From assembly GCA_900769765.1 (NCBI GenBank), contig CAAGHW010000102.1, positions 1 to 20,116 of the forward strand: 20,116 nucleotides of DNA. Reading direction: 5' to 3'. The stretch comes from Bacteroidaceae bacterium (GTDB lineage: Bacteria > Bacteroidota > Bacteroidia > Bacteroidales > Bacteroidaceae). This document shows positions 1 to 11,073 of this stretch, piece after piece. The notes beneath the pieces were generated by a model. That model was not told the DNA's origin. It saw only the letters and a program-made list of their open reading frames with translations, and searched no databases. A program made the translations under genes and the position numbers. Numbering within the stretch: the first letter of the stretch is position 1; every line of letters begins with the position of its first letter.

Positions 1-175
1 GTGAAGCGAGTTCTTTTGTTCCCGAGATTGGAACGTTAAGACACGAGTGGCAAACGACGTTCGACCGAGTGTTCACTTTAAGTGGCACGAGCAAAGAACA
101 GGAGTGGCTTGCTCAACTTGTGTCGGGCGCTTTGCTTCTTTCACGCGATGAAAGAACGAAAAAGAAAGACTTGCA
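1..175. repeat. Probable dispersed intergenic sequence, non-coding
   Basis: No credible gene is seen. Each frame is broken by stops; the plus frame beginning at base 2 stays open to about 150 but has no start codon, and a 23-codon GTG reading (144 to 73, minus) is too short to trust. A perfect 8-bp inverted repeat (136-143 with 149-156, loop of 5) lies near the right end. From memory, unverified, very similar short translations recur as spurious proteins in many Bacteroidales genomes, which would fit a dispersed intergenic element. It could instead be the decayed end of a neighbouring gene outside the window. Confidence 0.35.
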
Positions 176-223
176 AAAGAATACAAATCCTAAGCGTTAA
201 GGTTAAGAACTGCGGTGGAATAT

Positions 224-300
224 TAACCCCCTCCGGCGTTTCCGCCTCGTCCCCCTAAGACAGGGGGACAATATCGGGCAGGCCGACCCTGCCCCTACGG
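224..300. repeat. REP-like multi-hairpin repeat, copy 1
   Basis: Shares a long identical core with the unit that follows immediately at 301. It can form hairpins from gtccccct/agggggac (249-256 with 262-269) and gggcagg/cctgccc (276-282 with 288-294). A small variable stem, ggcg/cgcc (235-238 with 243-246), precedes them. GC-rich tandem hairpins between genes resemble bacterial REP/BIME elements. The copy is seen directly; the dispersed nature is inference. Confidence 0.6.
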
Positions 301-387
301 TAACCCCCTCCGCGACATCGTTGCTCTCGTCGCTCGTCCCCCTAAGACAGGGGGACAATATCAGGGCAGGCCGACCCTGCCCCTACA
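301..387. repeat. REP-like multi-hairpin repeat, copy 2
   Basis: Second unit in direct tandem with copy 1. It begins with the same taaccccctccg and carries the same two stems: gtccccct/agggggac (336-343 with 349-356) and gggcagg/cctgccc (364-370 with 376-382). The region between the first motif and the core differs in length and sequence from copy 1, but still allows a short stem gcgac/gtcgc (312-316 with 329-333). A one-base insertion precedes gggcagg relative to copy 1. Confidence 0.6.
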
Positions 388-434
388 GTTTAATCCCCTG
401 CAACTTCGTTTTAACAGTTAAGGTATATTGCTGC

Positions 435-472
435 AAAAAAAATTGCCCCCGAAGTAACTTCGGAGGCAATTT
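435..472 (-). terminator. Rho-independent terminator of the RND efflux operon
   Basis: Read on the minus strand, a long hairpin (aaattgcc at 440-447 pairing with ggcaattt at 465-472, plus ccgaa/ttcgg inside, one internal mismatch) is followed directly by a run of eight U (complement of the A run 435-442). It lies about 20 bases past the stop codon of the last operon gene. Confidence 0.88.
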
Positions 473-492
473 CTTGTTTGTACATTAACGTA

Positions 493-786
493 TCAATAAT
501 ATTGTTCTATGTTCCAGACAAAGGCTCTCAAACCTAACATCTCGGCATTCTCGTCGATGTTCTTGAGTGCCGCCAATAGCTTGTCGACAATGGCGTCGTC
601 AACCATTGTGATGATGCCTGAGTTCATTGATGCCCATGCGTGTGTGCCGTAGTGTGGCTCTCCTGTCTTGCTGCCACGTCCCTGTAGCTGCTCTATGAAT
701 GAGAAACCACGGCAGTTGAGCTTGTCGAGTGTGCTTATGACGGCATCCTTATGTGCCTGGTCAAAAGCTATAAATATTCCTTTCAT
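493..786 (-). CDS. P-II-like transporter-associated protein (PG0541 family)
   Basis: A 97-residue protein, the usual size for a GlnB/P-II-like or CutA-like ferredoxin-fold subunit. It begins MKGIFIAFDQAHKDAV, has a glycine-rich loop around residues 36-57 (GRGSKTGEPHYGTHAW) where P-II proteins carry the T-loop, and ends in an aromatic tail. I recognise it as the small PG0541-type protein found beside RND pumps in Bacteroidetes. P-II relatives typically form trimers, bind nucleotides or small ligands, and control a partner transporter; regulation of the upstream permease is inference from family and position. It is the last gene of the operon, 53 bases after the permease stop, with a strong hairpin in that gap and a terminator behind it. 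The ligand and any contact with the pump are unknown. Confidence 0.78.
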   Translation of the reverse strand: MKGIFIAFDQAHKDAVISTLDKLNCRGFSFIEQLQGRGSKTGEPHYGTHAWASMNSGIITMVDDAIVDKLLAALKNIDENAEMLGLRAFVWNIEQYY

Positions 787-802
787 ATATGTTCGTTTTA
801 TT

Positions 803-825
803 CCGGAGTGGGCGAGCCACTCCGG
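803..825. other. Intercistronic 9-bp hairpin between RND permease and P-II-like gene
   Basis: ccggagtgg (803-811) pairs perfectly with ccactccgg (817-825) around a 5-base loop. On the minus (coding) strand no U tract follows, so it is not a normal terminator for the operon. On the plus strand it is followed by ttttgttttt, so it could stop antisense transcription coming from the left. In the operon mRNA it could act as a stability or processing element setting the amount of the P-II-like protein. Confidence 0.6.
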
Positions 826-839
826 TTTTGTTTTTAATA

Positions 840-3800
840 TTACTTCTTAGCGTTGATAAGCATTTCCTCGCTCTTGTGCTCTTTCCAGTACTGCTCAAGT
901 TCGCGTTTTGCTTTCAGCTTCTTGCGGTTGCGCTTGATACCGTTGCTACCGAAGATACAATACATCACAGGTGTGTAAACCAATGTCATGATTGTAGAAA
1001 TGGTTAGACCACCGATAACGGCAACACCCAACGGACGCCACATCTCGGCACCTACACCCTGGCTTGTTGCCAATGGCACCATACCAAGGATAGTGGTGAA
1101 TGTGGTCATGAGGATAGGACGCAGACGGCTTCGTGCGGCACGCACTGTTGCAGGTATAATACCAAGTCCGCGTTCGCGTAACAACATGGTGTAGTCGATG
1201 AGCACGATACCATTCTTTACTACGATACCAATAAGCATGATGGCACCAAGTATTGACATGATGTTCATTGTTGTTCCTGTGATGAAGAGTGCAAGCAATA
1301 CACCGCTCAGCGCAAATGGAACAGAGAACATGATGATGAACGGATAGGTGAGTGACTCGAACTGCGCTGCCATTACAATGAATACCAACAGGATAATGAG
1401 CAGTGCAAGTACTCCCATCTCGGCGTTAGACTCCATCTGGTCCTCATAAGAACCTGCTATCTGTATAGAGTATCCGCTTGGGATTGACATGTCGTTGACA
1501 ACTCCCATACCGTAGGCAACACCATCGCTGAGTGCTGCTCCTGCGGCCATTACGGCATCAACCTTTACGATACGTTCGCGGTCCTTACGCTCGATGGTTG
1601 GAGGCAATTCGCGCTGAACAACCTTACCTACATCCTTTACGCGTACTTTGGCTCCGTTGTTTGCATACAGAACAACATTCTCGATGTCTGCGATGCTTGT
1701 ACGGCTCTCGGGCTCAAAACGAACCTTTACATCGTATTCGTCACCATCCTCGCGGAAATATGTTGCAAGAGCACCATTGTATCTGTTACGCAGGTATGTT
1801 GCGGCTGTGCTAAGGTTAAGACCATGCATTGCAAGTTTCTCGCGGTCGAAGTCAACCTGATACTCGGGCTGGTAGTCGCTACGGCTGATGTTCACCTGTG
1901 AAATAAGTGGTGATTTTTCCAAATTGCGGGCGAGGTTCTTTGCAAGGCTGTCTGTCACGGCAAAGTCGTAACCGTAAATCTCGAATGATGCTGTTACCTG
2001 TCCTCCCATGCCACCACCACCTGACTGCAGGTTGAAGCGTGAAATTTCGGGGAAACTGTTCCTGATATCGGCACGCATCTGGTCACATATTACAGAAAGT
2101 CCAAGAGTACGCTCTGTCAATGGAACGAATGAGAAGTTGAACTTGATGATGTGTGAACCGTTGTCGCTCATTGATGCGAAGGCGTTCTCTTCGTCGGCCT
2201 GTCCTACTGTGAAGTTGCAGGCTTTCAAGTCCTTACCATAGCGTTGCATCCATAGGTTTGTAAGCTTAAGACCAATCTCTTCGGCTCTCTCTACACGTGT
2301 TCCTATTGGCAACTCCAATGTTGCAGATGCGCGGGCACTATCTTGTGCTGGGAAGAATTCGCTCTTAAGGCTCGGGAAGGTGAACAAGCTGGCAATGAAT
2401 ATCGAGAAGCAGGCAATAAGCACTGTCCAACGGTGGCGTACAGCCCAATTGATTCTCTTGGCATACCAGTTGTCGAGCTTGTCAAGTCCGCGACCTATCG
2501 GGGTGTAGAATATCTTGAAGAACTTGCTCTGTTTCTTCTGCAATTTAAGCATCTGTGAACACATCATTGGGATTAGTGACAATGCTGCTACTGTAGATAC
2601 AACCATTATGGTACACATCATCCAACCCAACTGCTTGAACAATACTCCGGCCATACCGTTAATCATTGTCAATGGGAAGAATACGGCAAGCATGGTGAGT
2701 GTTGAGGCTACAACGGAAATAGCAACCTCGTTTGTTCCGTGTACGGCAGCACTCTTGGGGTTTGAACCGCGTTCGATGTGGGTGGTGATGTTCTCGAGTA
2801 CTACGATGGCGTCGTCCACAACGTTACCGATGGCGATACTCAAACAAGAAAGTGATATGATGTTAAGTGAGCCGTCCGATATAAGCAGGTATATGAATGA
2901 TGCTATAAGTGAGAATGGGATTGTTATACCGATAATCACTGTTGCTCTCCAGCGTCCAAGGAATATGAACACAACCAACATTACGAATATCAATGCGTAT
3001 GCAATTGTTTCGCCAAGTGCTTTTACGGTCATCATAATGTTGTCCGATGAGTCCATGATGACACCTATCTTGATGTCGGATGGCAAGCGTTTCTGCAATT
3101 CGGGCAACTTTTCGTATATAGAATTGATGATCTCTACAGAGTTTCCTCCGGTCTGCTTCTGAATGATTATCATGGCACCGCTCTGTCCGTCGGTGTATGT
3201 CTTTTGGGCACGCTCCTCTGTGCCGTCAACAAGACGGGCGATGTCCTTGAGATATATGTTTGCACCGTTGTATGAACCTACGACAATGTTCAACATATCC
3301 TTAGGGCTCTTGAATTCACCCTCTACGCGCAATGCGTATGTGTTGTTACCTATGTCGAAGTTACCTCCGGGGATGTTTCTGTTCTCTGCTCCAATGGCTG
3401 AACTTACCGCCTCTACAGTGATGTTGTATGCCTCCATCTTCTCGGGGTTCATGTAGATGTTTATCTCGCGCTTTGGAGCACCTGCGATAGAAACGGTACC
3501 CACACCGTCGATACGTGCAAGCGGGTTGGCGATGTTGTCGTCAAGTATTTTGTATAGTGCAGGCATGCTCTCCTCTGCTTTCACTGAAAGCATCATGATT
3601 GGCATCATGTCTGCCGAGAACTTGAAGATAATAGGGGTGCTGACACCATCGGGCAATGCCGATGATATCATGTCGAGTTTGTCGCGGACATCATTTGTCA
3701 AGTCATCAATGTCGTATCCGTATTCGAATTCAAGTGTGACGATTGATATGTTCTCGCGTGACTTTGATGTGATATGCTTGAGATGCTCCACAGAGTTCAG

Positions 3801-4010
3801 CGTGTTCTCAAGTGGGCGTGTCACATTGTTCTCAATATCGGATGCACTCGCGCCGGAGTAACTTGTGATAACCATCATTGTGTTGGTTTCAATATCCGGC
3901 ATAAGGTCGATTGGCAGCTTCGAGAAGGAGAAGATACCGAATATTACAACCGCAATAAAGCATAGTGCGGTCATAATAGGCCTTTTTACAGCACTTTCAT
4001 ATAAACTCAT
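840..4010 (-). CDS. RND efflux transporter permease subunit (HAE1/AcrB type)
   Basis: A 1056-residue inner-membrane proton-driven pump, full length for the AcrB/MexB family. It starts MSLYESAVKRPIMTAL, the typical first membrane helix, and has the expected duplicated layout of helix, large periplasmic porter/docking loop, then helices. The paired aspartates of TM4 are at D399-D400 (GNVVDDAIVVLEN) and the TM10 lysine is at K932 (IVVKNGIVLIDY), so the proton relay appears intact. A glycine-rich loop (SGGGGMGGQ) sits in the second periplasmic half. It should assemble with the adaptor lipoprotein 23 bases upstream and the TolC-like channel to export drugs, bile salts or other amphiphiles; the substrate cannot be read from the sequence. 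The C-terminal tail is basic and cytoplasmic. Confidence 0.95.
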   Translation of the reverse strand: MSLYESAVKRPIMTALCFIAVVIFGIFSFSKLPIDLMPDIETNTMMVITSYSGASASDIENNVTRPLENTLNSVEHLKHITSKSRENISIVTLEFEYGYDIDDLTNDVRDKLDMISSALPDGVSTPIIFKFSADMMPIMMLSVKAEESMPALYKILDDNIANPLARIDGVGTVSIAGAPKREINIYMNPEKMEAYNITVEAVSSAIGAENRNIPGGNFDIGNNTYALRVEGEFKSPKDMLNIVVGSYNGANIYLKDIARLVDGTEERAQKTYTDGQSGAMIIIQKQTGGNSVEIINSIYEKLPELQKRLPSDIKIGVIMDSSDNIMMTVKALGETIAYALIFVMLVVFIFLGRWRATVIIGITIPFSLIASFIYLLISDGSLNIISLSCLSIAIGNVVDDAIVVLENITTHIERGSNPKSAAVHGTNEVAISVVASTLTMLAVFFPLTMINGMAGVLFKQLGWMMCTIMVVSTVAALSLIPMMCSQMLKLQKKQSKFFKIFYTPIGRGLDKLDNWYAKRINWAVRHRWTVLIACFSIFIASLFTFPSLKSEFFPAQDSARASATLELPIGTRVERAEEIGLKLTNLWMQRYGKDLKACNFTVGQADEENAFASMSDNGSHIIKFNFSFVPLTERTLGLSVICDQMRADIRNSFPEISRFNLQSGGGGMGGQVTASFEIYGYDFAVTDSLAKNLARNLEKSPLISQVNISRSDYQPEYQVDFDREKLAMHGLNLSTAATYLRNRYNGALATYFREDGDEYDVKVRFEPESRTSIADIENVVLYANNGAKVRVKDVGKVVQRELPPTIERKDRERIVKVDAVMAAGAALSDGVAYGMGVVNDMSIPSGYSIQIAGSYEDQMESNAEMGVLALLIILLVFIVMAAQFESLTYPFIIMFSVPFALSGVLLALFITGTTMNIMSILGAIMLIGIVVKNGIVLIDYTMLLRERGLGIIPATVRAARSRLRPILMTTFTTILGMVPLATSQGVGAEMWRPLGVAVIGGLTISTIMTLVYTPVMYCIFGSNGIKRNRKKLKAKRELEQYWKEHKSEEMLINAKK

Positions 4011-4033
4011 ATTGTCTTGTTTTAATATGTTTC

Positions 4034-5044
4034 TTATTCAATTACTTCAACCTCAATTTCGTTTGCAAGACTCTCTTTTCCTGCAACTACAACCTGTGAA
4101 CCGGGTACGATTCCTGAAAGAACCTCGTAACGGTTGTCAAGACGACGGCCTAGTTCTACCTTGTTGTAATAAACTTTTCCATCCTCGTATGTGTAAACAA
4201 AGTAATCTCCGCTGCCGGCCTGCTTGATTACTGCCTGGTCGGGCACTACTACGTGGTTCTTTGTTCCAAAGTTTACAACAGCTTTTCCGTACATTCCGGG
4301 ACGTACTTTCATATCTTTGTTCTGAAGGCTTATCTCAACGGGGAATGTGTGCGATGCTGGAGAAATTGTCGGGTAAATGATGTCGATATTACCTTTGAAT
4401 TCTTTGTCACCGTATGCCTCGAATGTGAGTGATACGTCGAGGTTCTTGTTTGTCTTTGCATAATATGTCTCGCTGATGTTTATTTTCATCTTAACGGGCT
4501 GAATCTGCTCGATAACAAGGATGGGCTGTCCGCCGTACATGTCGCCGTTGTCGTAGTTGCGTGCCGAAACAACACCGTCGATGGGGCTTACAAGGATTGT
4601 GTTCTCCAAACGGTTGTCGAGGTTTTTCTTTGTAACGTCGAGCTGCATCTTCATGTTGTCGTAATCCGATTTTGAAGTACCGCCTATTTTGTAGAGTTCT
4701 TCTATGCGCTTGAAGTTTGTCAACTGGTTCTCATATTGTAACTTCAACTGGTCGAGGCTGCTTGCATCGAGCTTCACAAGTTGCTGTCCTTTGGTTACGT
4801 AGTCGCCTACCTCAACAAGTATTTCTGCAATACGCAATGGTGAGTTGGGGATAATATTGTTCTTTACCTCTGCTTCAACAGTTGTTGAGTACTCCTCGAG
4901 CTGCTCTACAGCCTCTGTCTGTACCTGTGCGATTTTTACCTTTGGCTTTTCTGCCTGTACTGCATTCACGGTTTTCTCTGCATTGCCGCATGAACTTAGC
5001 AGTGCTGTTGTGATAAAAGCAATTAATGTCAGATTCTTTTTCAT
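4034..5044 (-). CDS. RND periplasmic adaptor (membrane fusion) lipoprotein
   Basis: A 336-residue HlyD/AcrA-type adaptor. The first 18 residues form a lipoprotein signal ending LLSSC, so C19 should be lipidated and hold the protein at the inner membrane. The order is the usual one: a first half-lipoyl strand set (IVEVGDYVTKGQQLVKLD region, about residues 75-95), an alpha-helical hairpin (about 95-150), the second half-lipoyl motif (LVSPIDGVVSARNYDNGDM, about 150-170), then beta-barrel and membrane-proximal domains with the conserved VRPGMYGKAVV stretch. It bridges the permease and the outer-membrane channel. It lies 15 bases after the TolC-like gene and 23 bases before the permease, consistent with one transcript. 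Confidence 0.94.
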   Translation of the reverse strand: MKKNLTLIAFITTALLSSCGNAEKTVNAVQAEKPKVKIAQVQTEAVEQLEEYSTTVEAEVKNNIIPNSPLRIAEILVEVGDYVTKGQQLVKLDASSLDQLKLQYENQLTNFKRIEELYKIGGTSKSDYDNMKMQLDVTKKNLDNRLENTILVSPIDGVVSARNYDNGDMYGGQPILVIEQIQPVKMKINISETYYAKTNKNLDVSLTFEAYGDKEFKGNIDIIYPTISPASHTFPVEISLQNKDMKVRPGMYGKAVVNFGTKNHVVVPDQAVIKQAGSGDYFVYTYEDGKVYYNKVELGRRLDNRYEVLSGIVPGSQVVVAGKESLANEIEVEVIE

Positions 5045-5059
5045 AGATATATGTTTTTA

Positions 5060-6391
5060 TTATTCTTTTCCTAAAACTTTGTTCAACTCTGATTTTGCCA
5101 CTAAATAGTCATATATAGTGTTGTTGTATGACAGTCTTGTGTTTGTCAATTGTACCTGTGAGTTTGTCAACTCAAGGATTGTTCCATTGCCTATGTCGTA
5201 GCGTTTCTGGCTAATTTCAACACCTTTTTCAGCAAGGCGTACAGCCTCTTTGTTGCTTGAAAGCTGCTCTGAACTTGTTGTCATATTGTCAATGAAACTC
5301 TGTGCCTGCATTTTAAGCATGTTTTCGGTGTTGTTGCGTGTCTCTGCAAGCTGGAACAACTGTATCTCGTTGCTTTTCAGGCTTGTGAAGTTCTTGGCTT
5401 TGAATATGGGGATGCTTACTGACAGCGCAACGGAAGCGGCATTGCTCCAATTATATTTTGCAATATTCCAGTTTGTGTTTGAAATAGACTGGAGCTGGTA
5501 GTTTCCGACAAGTGCTATCGTGGGGATGAATGCGCTCTTCAATATCTTACGCTGACGGCCAATCATATTGGTCTGCATATCAATCTGGCGTAGTGAAGAG
5601 TTGTTGCTCAAATCAATCTCTTTGTCTGCAACATTTGCCATTTCTTTCTCGTAGTTCGCAAGGTTGTCGTTTACAACAAGTGTTACATCGGCAGTGATGC
5701 CCATAAGCACCTTAAGCTGCAATCTTGCAAGCTCTACAGCATTCTGTCCGCTTACAACCGATGGCCATGCATTGTTCTTTTGTACCTCTGCACTGATTTT
5801 GTCATATTCGCTTACAAGGCCTTGCTCGAACATCTTGTTTACAATCTCAAAGTTTGTCTCGGCCAATTTGTAGTTCTCCTGAAGTACGTTGTATGAGTCC
5901 TGTGCAAGCATCAACTGATAAAAAGCCTTTGTAACCTGGTTTACCATGTCTATTTTTGAATTGCGGCTCTTTTCTACTGCAAGTTCCAAATCGCTGTTTG
6001 TAAGTTTCATTGTCTGATATACAGCTGGGGCGTAAAGGGGAATTGCTACCTGCAATGCTGCGTTCCATGTATTTGAATTGTCCTTACCCATTTTAATCTC
6101 TTGGGTATGGCCCATAGCTTCCATCTTCATGGATGCAACCTGAATGTTGTATTGGATTGCTCCGTCGAGTGTAACAGAAGGGAGAAGGTTCTGCCAGGCT
6201 TCGCTCTTTGAAACCTCTTTCAGTTCAATCTCCTTATCAGCAATCTTGATTGTCGGGTTCTCGCTCAATGCAAGCTCGATGGCTTTATCGAGTGTGATGT
6301 GCATTGTTGTGGCTGTCTCTTGTGCATTTACTGTCAGTGTCATTGCTGTCAGCATTGCTACCACTGTCTTTAATCGCATTCTAAGATTCAT
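5060..6391 (-). CDS. TolC-family outer membrane efflux protein
   Basis: A 443-residue exported protein with an N-terminal signal (hydrophobic stretch about residues 9-21, probable cleavage after A23 in VNA-QE). The body shows the TolC pattern: two related halves rich in long heptad-like helices (IELALSENPTIKIADKEIEL near the start; the matching repeat begins around NSSLRQIDMQ), separated by strands that build the outer-membrane barrel. It supplies the outer-membrane exit duct for the pump. The start at 6391 is preceded by gaggaaaag, one of the few Shine-Dalgarno-like stretches in this window; an in-frame ATG four codons later is possible. It lies 18 bases after the regulator gene, so expression should follow the same promoter. 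Confidence 0.93.
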   Translation of the reverse strand: MNLRMRLKTVVAMLTAMTLTVNAQETATTMHITLDKAIELALSENPTIKIADKEIELKEVSKSEAWQNLLPSVTLDGAIQYNIQVASMKMEAMGHTQEIKMGKDNSNTWNAALQVAIPLYAPAVYQTMKLTNSDLELAVEKSRNSKIDMVNQVTKAFYQLMLAQDSYNVLQENYKLAETNFEIVNKMFEQGLVSEYDKISAEVQKNNAWPSVVSGQNAVELARLQLKVLMGITADVTLVVNDNLANYEKEMANVADKEIDLSNNSSLRQIDMQTNMIGRQRKILKSAFIPTIALVGNYQLQSISNTNWNIAKYNWSNAASVALSVSIPIFKAKNFTSLKSNEIQLFQLAETRNNTENMLKMQAQSFIDNMTTSSEQLSSNKEAVRLAEKGVEISQKRYDIGNGTILELTNSQVQLTNTRLSYNNTIYDYLVAKSELNKVLGKE

Positions 6392-6409
6392 AATTCTTTT
6401 CCTCTATAT

Positions 6410-7048
6410 TTATTTATTATTTTCTTTCAGATAGGTTTCGATAATCTCCTGTCCCTTTGGAGTCGATATTCCTCGCAAGTAGAAGATGATAAGTGTACGT
6501 CCCAATTCACGGGGCGGGAACTTGCTCAGCGTGTTGTTCTCTTCGCCCATATTTACGGTAAATATCGTTTCAAGGTTCTGTCGCAGAATGTATGAGAATA
6601 TTTCAAGATTGGCATCCTCTCTGAAGAGTCCTTGCTTGCAACCCATTTCTATCCAGGCAAGAAATTTCTTGTCGTTCTGCTCCTCGTTATGCTTTTTGCT
6701 TTTGCATATATCGGGGTATTTTTTCAGGTCGGTAAAAAACTTCTTGTTGATGTTGCTTATTATGTCGACATATTTGTCGTATAGCTTAAGGATAATCTCA
6801 AGTGTATGGGATGCATTCCGTACAATCAGTTTTCCTTCGTTGAGTATGTTTTCGTTGTGCAGCTTCAGTGCCTCGTATAGCAACTGCTCCTTGTCGTTGA
6901 AGAGTTCGTAGATGGTGCGTTTTGAGATGGAGAGGGTAGATGCTATATCATCCATCTTGACATCTTTGATGCCATGTTTCGTGAACTGTTCCAACGCTGT
7001 TTTCAGTATAAGCTCACGTACATTCTCCTTTGTGTTCTCTTCTCTCAC
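6410..7048 (-). CDS. TetR/AcrR-family transcriptional regulator of the efflux operon
   Basis: A 212-residue regulator with an N-terminal TetR helix-turn-helix at about residues 12-58: the LILKTALEQFTKHGIKDVKM helix pair, recognition segment IASTLSISKRTIYELF, then NDKEQLLYEAL. The C-terminal ligand-binding half is variable and does not identify an inducer. The start is GTG (7046-7048) with aaaagg just upstream; an in-frame stop lies seven codons before it and no ATG is available, so GTG is the only reasonable start. Being the first gene of the pump operon, it probably represses its own promoter together with the pump. The perfect palindrome at 7086-7113, inside the promoter, is the likely binding site. 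Confidence 0.9.
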   Translation of the reverse strand: MREENTKENVRELILKTALEQFTKHGIKDVKMDDIASTLSISKRTIYELFNDKEQLLYEALKLHNENILNEGKLIVRNASHTLEIILKLYDKYVDIISNINKKFFTDLKKYPDICKSKKHNEEQNDKKFLAWIEMGCKQGLFREDANLEIFSYILRQNLETIFTVNMGEENNTLSKFPPRELGRTLIIFYLRGISTPKGQEIIETYLKENNK

Positions 7049-7073
7049 CTTTTTATCCTTTTAAATCCGTTTG

Positions 7074-7105
7074 CAAAATTACTATGAAAACTTTTTTGAT
7101 GCAAA
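7074..7105 (-). promoter_or_regulatory. Promoter of the tetR-efflux operon
   Basis: On the minus strand, TAATTTTG (7074-7081) matches the Bacteroidetes -7 consensus TAnnTTTG. TTTG (7102-7105) stands 20 bases upstream as the -33 element. The predicted transcript starts near 7067, leaving a leader of roughly 20 bases before the GTG start. Found by reading, not by experiment. Confidence 0.75.
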
Positions 7106-7113
7106 AAGTTTTC
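7086..7113. promoter_or_regulatory. Candidate TetR operator, perfect palindrome in the promoter
   Basis: gaaaacttttt (7086-7096) and aaaaagttttc (7103-7113) are exact reverse complements separated by 6 bases. The palindrome covers the spacer and the -33 element of the promoter, where a dimeric repressor would block sigma binding. The 28-bp span fits known TetR-family operators. Binding by the adjacent regulator is inference. Confidence 0.7.
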
Positions 7114-7207
7114 GTTAATAATTACGGAAATTTTTCAATATTAATTTTTTTTAGGATTTTAAAAGAGAATGTGCTTTGTTTATGGAAAAAGCCGATTGGA
7201 TTATAAT

Positions 7208-7238
7208 AAAACAGACCGGCTTCAAACCGGTCTGTTTT
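7208..7238 (-). terminator. Rho-independent terminator of the secA operon
   Basis: aaaacagaccgg (7208-7219) pairs perfectly over 12 bp with ccggtctgtttt (7227-7238) around a 7-base loop. It starts three bases past the stop codon of the acidic-protein gene. The U-rich 3' arm on the minus strand gives a good terminator; the symmetry means it could also stop plus-strand transcripts. It separates the secA unit from the efflux operon promoter. Confidence 0.88.
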
Positions 7239-7240
7239 AT

Positions 7241-7675
7241 TTATTCTTCGAGCAATTTCTTTAAAAACTCGTCCATCTCTTCGTCGAAGCCTTTGAGAAG
7301 GTCGTCGCTGAGAATGATGGTGTCATCGTCTATCATGAGCAAATCGACAATGGGCTGATGGTCGTCGTCGGTGAAAACGAAAGAGTAGGGCTTTGCAATG
7401 TTGAGGCTGTCGAAATGTCCGTTCTTGTGTATCTCGGCAAGCAGGTTGCGAAGCTCTTTCTCAAAAACCTCTTCGTTGTGTTCTCCTTCCCATTCTAATA
7501 TATGTACGCGCGCGAGGTCGTTGTCGTCGTCATCCATGATTATGACATCGCCTTTGTTGCCGTCGACATATATGTAAAAGTCGGTAACCCTGGTCTCTTC
7601 TGCAGTTATGAATCCTTTAGCCATGTTTATTATGGCTTCCTGCAGTCTGTCGTGTGTTTCTCTGCTCAAAGACAT
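7241..7675 (-). CDS. Acidic conserved-type hypothetical protein encoded after secA
   Basis: A 144-residue protein that I do not recognise. It has no signal peptide or membrane segment, so it should be cytoplasmic. It is strikingly acidic: by my count about 38 Asp/Glu against about 13 Lys/Arg, with runs DDDD (near residue 48), two later DDD clusters, and an acidic helical C-terminus (EEMDEFLKKLLEE). The alternation of short strands (TDFYIYVD, DVIIMDDD, ARVHILEW, YSFVFTDDD, PIVDLLMID, TIILSDD) suggests a compact alpha/beta fold. It starts 11 bases after the secA stop and ends at a strong terminator, so the two genes very probably share a transcript. A role linked to protein export is suggested only by this position. 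Confidence 0.8.
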   Translation of the reverse strand: MSLSRETHDRLQEAIINMAKGFITAEETRVTDFYIYVDGNKGDVIIMDDDDNDLARVHILEWEGEHNEEVFEKELRNLLAEIHKNGHFDSLNIAKPYSFVFTDDDHQPIVDLLMIDDDTIILSDDLLKGFDEEMDEFLKKLLEE

Positions 7676-7686
7676 ATTGCTGTTTT

Positions 7687-10998
<3,312 letters not shown>

Positions 10999-11073
10999 TA
11001 TGTTGTAAATTTTTATTCTTAAAAAGTGTGGTATATAAATAACGCTTTTAGAATATCTTCCCGCGTTGAAACG

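Noticed and set aside
136..156. 8-bp hairpin considered as a terminator
   Set aside because: No T tract follows on either strand; A-rich on the right side without a proper U run next to the stem.
2515..3162. 215-codon open frame on the plus strand inside the RND permease gene
   Set aside because: Antisense of conserved membrane helices; methionine/serine/threonine-rich with no motif.
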